Assembly: GCA_030041195.1 (NCBI GenBank)
Contig: JASHOI010000254.1
Location: forward strand, 1-17,926
Direction of reading: 5' to 3'
Source: Streptosporangiaceae bacterium
Lineage (GTDB): Bacteria; Actinomycetota; Actinomycetes; Streptosporangiales; Streptosporangiaceae
DNA length: 17,926 bases
Position numbers and translations under genes: made by a program
Shown here: in pieces, positions 12,577-17,926 of the stretch
Layout: every line of letters starts with the position of its first letter
Numbering within the stretch: position 1 is the stretch's first letter
The notes under the pieces: generated by a model
What the model was told of the DNA's origin: nothing
Database searches by the model: none
Seen by the model: only the letters and a program-made list of their open reading frames with translations

Positions 12577-12789
12577 ATGGATCACTTCCTCCTGCAGGCG
12601 GAGCGGTTTTTGGACGCCTGCGCGCGCTCAGCTACCCGGCTGGCGCGACTCCATGCAAGATGCCGGTAAATGGTGCATAGGCCATGGCCGTTCCCTGGGC
12701 CACGCTGCGGCCCGGCGGCGGCTGATACTGTTCCTGTTCCGCGATCAGCGGGTCCGGCCCGGGCCGTCGGGGAGGTGTCGAGGAGAGTC
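12577..12789. promoter_or_regulatory. Divergent control region between two membrane-protein genes
   Basis: This 213-base gap separates divergent genes and should hold both promoters. A hairpin, GCAGGCG / CGCCTGC with a 14-base loop, lies at 12594-12621, close to the minus-strand gene's ribosome-binding site. It could influence that gene's translation. A TACTGT hexamer near 12726 is a weak -10 candidate for the plus-strand gene. No clear -35 elements were found. Confidence 0.35.
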
Positions 12790-13908
12790 ATGGTGATGCC
12801 GCTGGCCGTCCGCGCCATTGCGGCCGCGGTTGGCGTGGTGCTCATCTGGACCGCGGCCCGGAGCATGATCGGCACGGTGATCGTGCCGAGGCCGGTCGCC
12901 AGCTGGCTGACCCGGTGGGTCGACAAGATCGTGAGCTTCGGCTACGGCGCCGCGATGAAGATGGTCAAGGACCGCAGGCGACGCGACCGGCTGATGGCCG
13001 GGCAGGCAGCGGTGATCTTGCTGCTCCAGCTCGTCGCCTGGCTGCTGATCTTCTTCGTCGGGTTCTCGCTGCTGCTGTGGCCGTTCGTCAGCGACATCAC
13101 GACCGCGTTCGCGACCGCTGGCCCGGGGCTGTTCGAGATCGGCTCGGGGCGGCTGGTCGGGGCCCCGGAGCGGACGATCCTGGACATCGCGTCGCTGACC
13201 GGGATCATCACGGTCACGCTGCAGATCGCCTACCTGCCCACGCTGTACTCGGCGTTCAACCGGCGCGAGACCGAGGTGGCGCTGCTGAACGCGAGGGCCG
13301 GCGTCCCGTCGTGGGGCCCGGAACTGCTGGCCCGCACCCACTACGCGCTGGGCTCTGGCATGTCGACCATCGACACCCTGCCCGATCTGTACGCGTCGTG
13401 GGAGCGCTGGGCCGCCGACGTGGCCGAGAGCCACACCACCTACCTGCCGCTGGTCCGGTTCCGTTCGCCGAAGCCGATGTCGTCCTGGGTGACCGCGCTG
13501 CTCTCGGTCCTCGACTCGGCCGCGCTGTACCTTTCCCTGTCCCCGAAGCGGGCACCGGTGGTCGCGGCCCGGCTGTGCCTGCGCAGCGGGTTCATATGCT
13601 TCGCCGACGTGGCGCGGGCGATGGGCTTCGACATCCCGGCCGAGCCCGATCCCGCGCGCGGGATCAGCATCAGCTACGAGGAGTTCCTCGACGCGGTAGC
13701 CCGGATGGAAAAGGTGAACTTCCCGATCGACCGCAAGGCCGAGGACGCGTGGCCGGACTTCGTGGGCTGGCGGGTCAACTACGAGCAGGCCGCCTACGCG
13801 ATCGCGTACGCCCTCGATGTCGTGCCCGCGCTGTGGTCCGGCCCGCGGCCGCACCCCCGGCCGCAGATCGCGCCGATCCGGCCCCCCGAGGGCAAGCCGC
13901 CCAAGTAG
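12790..13908 (+). CDS. Potassium-channel-like integral membrane protein
   Basis: A 372-residue protein. Helix 1 (about 5-27) is followed by a basic cytoplasmic loop (KMVKDRRRRDR). Helix 2 (AAVILLLQLVAWLLIFFVGF, about 73-92) leads to a pore-loop-like segment (ITTAFATAGPGLFEIGS, 103-119). Helix 3 (LTGIITVTLQIAYLPTLYSA, about 136-155) ends with the sequence FNRRE. The helix-loop-helix order and the Leu-Gln-Ile-x-Tyr-Leu-Pro ending look like the pore module of two-helix K+ channels. However, the usual T-x-G-(Y/F)-G selectivity filter is absent, so conductance is uncertain. The remaining 215 residues form a soluble helical domain (GVPSWGPELLARTHYAL onward). ATG 12790 follows AGGAGA; the open frame from 12670 is only upstream read-through. 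The HEAGH peptidase gene starts 18 bases later. Confidence 0.7.
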   Translation: MVMPLAVRAIAAAVGVVLIWTAARSMIGTVIVPRPVASWLTRWVDKIVSFGYGAAMKMVKDRRRRDRLMAGQAAVILLLQLVAWLLIFFVGFSLLLWPFVSDITTAFATAGPGLFEIGSGRLVGAPERTILDIASLTGIITVTLQIAYLPTLYSAFNRRETEVALLNARAGVPSWGPELLARTHYALGSGMSTIDTLPDLYASWERWAADVAESHTTYLPLVRFRSPKPMSSWVTALLSVLDSAALYLSLSPKRAPVVAARLCLRSGFICFADVARAMGFDIPAEPDPARGISISYEEFLDAVARMEKVNFPIDRKAEDAWPDFVGWRVNYEQAAYAIAYALDVVPALWSGPRPHPRPQIAPIRPPEGKPPK

Positions 13909-13926
13909 TGCGACAGCAGCGCAGCG

Positions 13927-14526
13927 ATGAAACCCGCCGAAGAGCGCGTCCTTGCCGGGATCCGGGCCGAGCTGGACCGGGCCGTCCGGTACGACGACGA
14001 GTCCATCGTGAACGCGGTCTGGATCCGGCAGCGATATGACTGCGGCTGCTACCCCAGCCTCGCCCCAGCGAGGAGGCAGGCGGTCGAGACGGCCTGGCAC
14101 GAGGCCGGCCACGCGGTGGCCGCGCTGACCGTCGGGGCGCGGTTCAGCTCGGCCAGCATCCACCACGCGTGCGGCAAGGAGGGCCGCGTGCACGGCATCA
14201 GGGGGGCCAGCGACCTGGCGTTCGTGATCGACGCTGGCGGGCAGATCGCGGAGCGGCTGCGGACCTGGTCCATGCTCGAACGCGACGACGACCTGCGCGC
14301 GTGGCTGCCCACCTGGAAGAGCGACGGCGGGGATGCGCGGCGCTTCCGCCGGGCGCTCGGCCAGCGGTTCGGGACCGGCGAGCACGCGGAGTGTGCCGCG
14401 TGGCGGTACAGCGAGCGGCTGCTGACCCCGCAGCGGCTGAAGATCAGGGCAGTGGCCAGGGCGCTGCTTGTGCACCCGCGATACCTGCCGTACCCGGTTG
14501 TGTCGGCGATCGCCGAGAACTGCTGA
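13927..14526 (+). CDS. Stand-alone HEAGH protein resembling the FtsH (M41) peptidase domain
   Basis: A 199-residue soluble protein with the zinc-binding motif WHEAGHAVAAL (HEAGH at 58-62), followed by DAGGQIAERL (102-111). In FtsH-like M41 peptidases a similar helix (AGRAAE) follows the HExxH. Two Asp residues in KSDGGDARRF (133, 136) are candidates for the third zinc ligand. The C-terminal helix (RLKIRAVARALLVHPRYLP) matches the general shape of that domain's last helices. FtsH proteins have membrane helices and an AAA+ ATPase in front of this domain; both are missing here. The chain could be an ATP-independent peptidase or a former peptidase with another role. A catalytic function is inferred, not certain. 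It lies 18 bases behind the channel-like gene with a poor ribosome-binding site, implying coupling, and 51 bases ahead of the YjbR gene. Confidence 0.65.
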   Translation: MKPAEERVLAGIRAELDRAVRYDDESIVNAVWIRQRYDCGCYPSLAPARRQAVETAWHEAGHAVAALTVGARFSSASIHHACGKEGRVHGIRGASDLAFVIDAGGQIAERLRTWSMLERDDDLRAWLPTWKSDGGDARRFRRALGQRFGTGEHAECAAWRYSERLLTPQRLKIRAVARALLVHPRYLPYPVVSAIAENC

Positions 14527-14577
14527 CGCCGGCATGGTCGTGCTGCGGCGTGATTCCGGAAGCAAGGGAGGTGGCGC

Positions 14578-14922
14578 ATGACCAGGGACGAGCTGCTCGG
14601 CTACTGCCTGGCCAAGCCGGGCGCCTGGCAGGACGAGCCGTGGGAGAGCGACGTGGTGGTGAAGGTCGGCGCCAAGATCTTCGCCTTCCTTGGCTCGGAG
14701 TCGGCGTCCGCGGTCGGGGTCAAGTGCGGCGCGGGCCGGGAGGCGGCTGACGAGTGGCTGCTGCGCTACCCCGGCGACGCTTCGGTCATGGCGTACATCG
14801 GCCGGTCCGGCTGGAACAGCCTGCAGCTAGCGGGCGCGATACCGGACGACGAGCTGCTGGAGGCCGTCGACGCCTCGTACGAGACCGTGGTCAGCAAGCT
14901 GCCCAAGAAAGACCGCCCCTAG
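14578..14922 (+). CDS. MmcQ/YjbR family protein
   Basis: A 114-residue protein of normal length for the MmcQ/YjbR family (double-wing or CyaY-like fold). It shows ELLGYCLAKPGAWQDEPW at the N-terminus, VVVKVGAKIFAFLG, VGVKCGAGREAADEWLLRYP, the conserved SGWNSLQLAGAIPDDEL and a final helical SYETVVSKLPKK. The family is often described as DNA-binding, with little direct proof of its function. ATG 14578 is preceded by an excellent AAGGGAGG ribosome-binding site at seven bases. It is the third gene of the plus-strand run with the channel-like and HEAGH genes and may be co-transcribed with them. It converges with the LLM oxidoreductase gene. Confidence 0.88.
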   Translation: MTRDELLGYCLAKPGAWQDEPWESDVVVKVGAKIFAFLGSESASAVGVKCGAGREAADEWLLRYPGDASVMAYIGRSGWNSLQLAGAIPDDELLEAVDASYETVVSKLPKKDRP

Positions 14923-14958
14923 CCGCCGCACGGACGTCGCCACCCGCTGGCGCAGCCC

Positions 14959-15010
14959 GCATCGATATACCGATGGGCATGTTCTATGCGGCCCAAAGGT
15001 ACATCGATGC
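14959..15010. repeat. 52-base imperfect palindrome between convergent genes
   Basis: The left arm at 14959-14978 pairs with the right arm at 14991-15010 over 17 of 20 positions: GCATCGAT with ATCGATGC, TACC with GGTA and TGGGC with GCCCA, separated by one A-C and two further mismatches. The central 12 bases also contain GCAT and ATGC halves. It lies between the stops of the YjbR and LLM genes, so it may be a two-way terminator. A small repetitive or mobile palindromic element is the alternative. Confidence 0.55.
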
Positions 15011-15032
15011 GCTTCGGGACTGGCGCTCGGGC

Positions 15033-15064
15033 GCGGTGGTGCGGTGGTGCGGTGGCGCGGTGGG
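15033..15064. repeat. Four tandem copies of an 8-base unit (GCGGTGGY-type)
   Basis: Four consecutive 8-base units, GCGGTGGT, GCGGTGGT, GCGGTGGC and GCGGTGGG, end exactly at the stop codon of the minus-strand LLM gene (stop at 15065-15067). The first two are identical and the last two differ only in the final base. It is a short minisatellite that could vary in copy number; since it lies outside the reading frame, changes should not alter the protein. Confidence 0.7.
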
Positions 15065-15919
15065 TCAGGGGGATAGGGCGAGGGCCTGGGCGAGTTTGCG
15101 GTAGGCCTCGGTCAGCTCGTCGTCCGATGCGGTCAGCAGCTGGATCGCCACGTGGTCGGCGCCCGCCTCGAGGTGCTCGCTGAGCTTGGCGGCGACCTCG
15201 CCGGGGGTGCCCCAGGCGACGAGCGCGTCGATCAGCGCGTCGCTGCCGCCGCCGCTCAGGTCCTCGTCGCTCCAGCCCAGGCGGCGCAGGTTGCTGGTGT
15301 AGTTGACCAGGCCGAGGTACGGACGCTGCACCCGCGGGCGGCCGATCGCGCGGGCCCGCTGCGGATCGGCCTCCAGGACCGCCTTCTGCTCCGGCGCCAG
15401 CAACGGCCCGGCGCCGAGGATGGCCCGGGCCCGGCGGGTGTGCTCGGGCGTCACCAGGTACGGGATCGCTCCGGCGGTGCGCTCCGCGGCCAGGCGCAGC
15501 ACCTTGGGACCCAGGGCGGCCAGCACCAGGCTGTCCGCTGGAACGCCGTTGCCGAGCAGCGCGTCCACGTACCCGGCCAGCGTGTCGTACGGGCTCGCGT
15601 ACTGCTGCGTCGCCTCCGGGTGCCCGGCACCCACGCCGAGCAGGAACCGGCCCGGGTGCCTGGCCTCGATCCGCGCGAAAGACGCGGCCACGGTGCGCGC
15701 GTCGTCCTTCCACATGTTCACGATGCTGGTGGCCAGCGTCAGCGTGGTGGTCGCTTCGATCAGCTCCTGCACGTGCCGCAGATCGCCGTCCGGCGAGCCG
15801 CCGAGCCACACCGTGCCGTAGCCCAGCCGCTCCAGCTCGACGGCCAGATCGGGCGTCACCTGCAGGGAGGAACGCCAGACGCCGAAGCGGCCCAGATGAT
15901 CACGTGCGCGCTGAGTCAT
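15065..15919 (-). CDS. LLM-class, F420-dependent-type oxidoreductase
   Basis: A 284-residue luciferase-like monooxygenase (LLM) fold protein. It has an N-terminal FGVWRSSLQ strand, then RLGYGTVWLGGSPDGDL (31-47), TLTLATSIVNMWKDD (59-73), the family block FARIEARHPGRFLLGVGAGHPE (about 81-102) and PYLVTPEHTRRARAILG. It resembles the actinobacterial F420-dependent subfamily TIGR03620. Such enzymes use the deazaflavin F420 to reduce or oxidise small molecules; the substrate is not readable. ATG 15919 is preferred to TTG 15922 because GGGAGCAGG precedes it at suitable spacing. Its start lies inside the 3' end of the PAP2 gene (overlap 20 bases), so the two are probably co-transcribed. An 8-base minisatellite abuts its stop codon. 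Confidence 0.9.
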   Translation of the reverse strand: MTQRARDHLGRFGVWRSSLQVTPDLAVELERLGYGTVWLGGSPDGDLRHVQELIEATTTLTLATSIVNMWKDDARTVAASFARIEARHPGRFLLGVGAGHPEATQQYASPYDTLAGYVDALLGNGVPADSLVLAALGPKVLRLAAERTAGAIPYLVTPEHTRRARAILGAGPLLAPEQKAVLEADPQRARAIGRPRVQRPYLGLVNYTSNLRRLGWSDEDLSGGGSDALIDALVAWGTPGEVAAKLSEHLEAGADHVAIQLLTASDDELTEAYRKLAQALALSP

Positions 15920-16673
15920 CAACCTGCTCCCTGTTCGTGTTCGTGCCCACGGTCGCCGCTCCCCCGCGGACAGCGTTCACCGGCCCGCCGCTGTTCCCGG
16001 TCAGGCCGGTGACCCGCAGTGTGGCCATCACTACCAGCGCGGCCAGCGCCCACCCGGCGACCACATCGGTAAACCAGTGGTAATCACACCAGATCAGGGC
16101 CGCGCCGACCAGGAAGCACAGCACCGCCATGCCCGCCAGCGCGGCCCCCTTGGCCGGCCCGCGCAGGTCGCGGGCCAGCAGCAGCACGGCGAGGCCCAGG
16201 CACACGCTGGACGTGGCGGTGTGGCCGGATGGGAACACGCCCATGGCACCGGGGGCGACGGGCGGCAGGCCGGGCCCTGCCCTGGCGATCAGGATCTTGG
16301 CCGGGATCACCGTGCCAAGCAGCAGCGTCGCGGCGATCGCGGCGGCGATCAGCGGGCGCACACTGCGGTGCCGGAAGGCCACGATCAGCGCCGCCAGGGC
16401 CAGCAAGGGAAAAGCGACCTGGTTGTTGCCGAGCTGGACGAGCAGCACGGCGGGCGCGTGGCCGCCGGTGCCGACCCAGCGCCACGCGGCCGAGTGTGCC
16501 TGAGCCTGGACGATCCGGCGGATCCGCTGGTCCACGCCGATCAGCGGGCCGTCGGTCAGCACGTTGACGGTCAGCAGGGCGAGGATCAGCATCAGGCCGC
16601 CGGGCACCAGCCAGGGCGAGCGCCGCCGGGCGGCGCGGAACGTGGCGGCGCTGGCAGCGCGGGTCTCGTCCAT
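15900..16673 (-). CDS. PAP2-family membrane phosphatase
   Basis: A 257-residue integral membrane protein with about six helices and the PAP2 (phosphatidic acid phosphatase type 2) signatures. The first is K126-x4-R131-A-G-P, a variant of the usual K-x6-R-P. The second is the full PSGHT motif at 148-152. The third is DYHWFTDVVAGW with catalytic-type His199 and Asp203; the preceding Arg of the usual SR-x5-H motif is not obvious (ALIWCDYH). It probably dephosphorylates a lipid phosphate such as undecaprenyl pyrophosphate or phosphatidate at the outer membrane face. The deviations in motifs 1 and 3 leave activity slightly uncertain. ATG 16673 is preferred to GTG 16679; the ribosome-binding site is weak. 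It lies 64 bases behind the VWA gene and overlaps the LLM gene. Confidence 0.88.
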   Translation of the reverse strand: MDETRAASAATFRAARRRSPWLVPGGLMLILALLTVNVLTDGPLIGVDQRIRRIVQAQAHSAAWRWVGTGGHAPAVLLVQLGNNQVAFPLLALAALIVAFRHRSVRPLIAAAIAATLLLGTVIPAKILIARAGPGLPPVAPGAMGVFPSGHTATSSVCLGLAVLLLARDLRGPAKGAALAGMAVLCFLVGAALIWCDYHWFTDVVAGWALAALVVMATLRVTGLTGNSGGPVNAVRGGAATVGTNTNREQVDDSART

Positions 16674-16737
16674 CCGCACCGAGGCTACCCGCGGGCCGCG
16701 CCCTGACCTTGACGAAGACGAACCTCCGCGCGCCCGG

Positions 16738-17926
16738 CTACCTGGCGGCCAGGTCGCTGCGGTGCGCCCAGGCGGCGACGTCGCCGCCGTCGATGGCCAC
16801 GGCGAGCAGGTCGGGGAACGCGTCCGGGGTGCAGGCGAACGCGGGCACCCCGAGTTCCGCCAGCGCGGCCGCGTTGCCGGCGTCGAAGGCCGGTGCCCCG
16901 TCGTCGGACAGCGCGAGCAGCACCACGACCTGGACTCCCGACGCGTTCAGGGCGGCGATCCTGGACAGCATCTGGTCGCGGATTCCGCCCTCGATCAGGT
17001 CCGAGATCAGCACGAAGATGGAGTCGCGCGGCCGGGTGATCAGGGTCTGGCTGTACGCGATCGCCTTGTTGATGTCGGTGCCGCCGCCGAGCTGGGTGCC
17101 GAACAGGACGTCGACCGGATCGTGCAGCTTCTCGGTCAGGTCGACCACCGCGGTGTCGAACACCACCAGCGAGGTCTTCAGCGCCCGGATCGAGGCCAGC
17201 ACGGCACCGAACACGGACGCGTAGACGACCGATGTCGCCATCGAGCCGGACTGGTCGATCGCCAGGACCACGTCGCGCGCCACAACCTGCTGCCTGCGCC
17301 CGTAGCCGATCAGGCGCTCGGGCACCACGGTGCGGTGCTCGGGCAGGTACCGGGTCAGGTTCGCGGCGATCGTGCGGTTCCAGTCGATGTCGCGGAGCTT
17401 GGGCCGCCGGGTCCGCGCGGCCCGGTTCAGCGCGCCGGACACGGCGGCCCTGGTGCGGTTGGCGATCCTGCGCTCGACCTCGGCCACGACCGCCCCCACC
17501 ACCTGCCGCGCCGTCGCCTTCGTGGTTTCCGGCATGATCTTGTTCAGGCTGATCAGCGTGCCGGCCAGGTGCACGTCCGGCTGGACCGACTCGAGCATCT
17601 CCGGTTCCAGCAGCAGCTGCCGCAGGTTGAGCCGGTCGATCGCGTCGCGCTGCATGACCTGGACCACGGTCGAGGGGAAGTAGGTGCGGATGTCGCCGAG
17701 CCACCGCGCCACCGTCGGCGCCGAGGCGCCGAGCCCGGCCGACCGCTCGGCCCGCCGGCCCGGCTGCCCTCCGGGACCGGCGTCGTAGAGAGCGGCGAGC
17801 GCGGCATCGACCGCCTGGTCGGCCTTGCCCAGGCCGCCGGCCCCATCACCGGAACCACCGCCGGGGCCGCCGGAACCGCCGGGGCCGCCGCCGGAACCGC
17901 CGGGGCCGAAGCCGAGGCACGGGCCG
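16738..17926 (-). CDS. VWA-domain protein of a MoxR-type cluster (5' end beyond the window)
   Basis: The frame stays open from the stop at 16738 to the right edge, giving at least 395 residues; the true start is outside. The first visible 45 residues are a Gly/Ser/Pro linker, then ADQAVDAALAALYDAG. The rest matches the VWA proteins found beside MoxR ATPases and DUF5682/DUF5691 genes in actinomycetes: RWLGDIRTYFPSTVVQVMQR, LNKIMPETTKATARQVV, DIDWNRTIAANLTRYLPEHR and PERLIGYGRR. The metal-ion-dependent adhesion site is complete: DQSGS, then GGGTDI, then SDLIEGG (153-157, 209-214 and 237-243, counted from the Val codon at 17712). It should bind a divalent cation and a partner protein. PAP2 and LLM genes follow on the same strand. 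GTG 17712 is only an internal in-frame codon. Confidence 0.88.
   Translation of the reverse strand, partial: GPCLGFGPGGSGGGPGGSGGPGGGSGDGAGGLGKADQAVDAALAALYDAGPGGQPGRRAERSAGLGASAPTVARWLGDIRTYFPSTVVQVMQRDAIDRLNLRQLLLEPEMLESVQPDVHLAGTLISLNKIMPETTKATARQVVGAVVAEVERRIANRTRAAVSGALNRAARTRRPKLRDIDWNRTIAANLTRYLPEHRTVVPERLIGYGRRQQVVARDVVLAIDQSGSMATSVVYASVFGAVLASIRALKTSLVVFDTAVVDLTEKLHDPVDVLFGTQLGGGTDINKAIAYSQTLITRPRDSIFVLISDLIEGGIRDQMLSRIAALNASGVQVVVLLALSDDGAPAFDAGNAAALAELGVPAFACTPDAFPDLLAVAIDGGDVAAWAHRSDLAAR
17845..17915. repeat. Gly/Ser/Pro-coding low-complexity repeat in the VWA gene
   Basis: The DNA repeats variants of GCCGCCGGAACCGCCGGGG several times; on the minus strand it encodes GGSGG(P) units. 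It is in frame with the VWA protein and forms a flexible linker before its helical N-terminal part. Repeats of this kind are prone to length change and assembly error. Confidence 0.6.

Noticed and set aside
10681..12669. 662-codon plus-strand open frame from within the helicase gene across the DUF4230 region
   Set aside because: It runs out of frame through the nuclease domain and antisense to three supported minus-strand genes. The translation is low-complexity and has no conserved motif.
12670..12789. Upstream extension of the channel-like gene
   Set aside because: The extension is Pro/Arg/Gly-rich, whereas ATG 12790 has an AGGAGA ribosome-binding site and is followed immediately by a membrane helix.
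14959..15010. The intergenic palindrome as a tRNA or small structured RNA gene
   Set aside because: It makes only one long stem; there is no cloverleaf, anticodon arm or TTC-type loop.
15033..15064. The 8-base tandem repeat as a CRISPR-like array
   Set aside because: The units are contiguous with no spacers and far too short for CRISPR repeats; it is a simple minisatellite.

Overview
The window reads as chromosomal DNA of a high-GC actinomycete. Coding regions are strongly GC-rich, GTG starts are frequent, and several families are typical of Actinobacteria: an F420-type LLM oxidoreductase, DUF6886, DUF4230, a lone winged-helix GntR protein and a MoxR-cluster-type VWA protein. Several starts look leaderless. 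The genus cannot be read from the sequence; a Streptosporangiales/Streptomyces-like soil actinomycete is a guess. No tRNA, rRNA, CRISPR array, transposase or integrase was recognised.

Layout. (1) 83-2173: a short GntR-type repressor diverges from a 67-residue protein, with inverted repeats over both putative promoters; an SDR oxidoreductase and a DUF6886 protein follow on the plus strand. (2) About 2200-3560: a locally AT-richer stretch with a GNAT acetyltransferase, a small membrane protein and a 385-base regulatory gap. (3) 3561-7166: an XRE-type DNA-binding protein with a large C-terminal domain, overlapping a GT-A-like glycosyltransferase/nucleotidyltransferase-type gene, then an MFS exporter. 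(4) 7308-11027: a 1239-residue DUF4011 / SF1 helicase / Vsr-like nuclease protein. (5) 11014-12576 (minus): DUF4230 protein, a 72-residue membrane protein and a four-helix membrane protein. (6) 12790-14922 (plus): a K+-channel-like membrane protein, a stand-alone HEAGH (FtsH/M41-like) putative zinc peptidase and an MmcQ/YjbR protein. (7) 15065-17926 (minus): LLM oxidoreductase, PAP2 phosphatase and a VWA protein that runs off the right edge.

How the genes may work together (inference). The most interesting unit is the XRE/GT pair (3561-5881). The two reading frames overlap, and the regulator carries a Rossmann-like C-terminal domain whose GG-x-x-N and NPFN...G-x-x-GT pattern resembles ligand/nucleotide-binding repeats. 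A palindrome in its promoter region is repeated 225 bases upstream. This looks like a sensor-plus-modifying-enzyme module of unknown purpose. The large helicase-nuclease nearby has the architecture of stand-alone nucleic-acid defence proteins. The channel-like protein and the HEAGH peptidase are 18 bases apart and may be a functional pair. The VWA protein suggests that a MoxR ATPase / DUF5682-type cluster lies to the right of the window.
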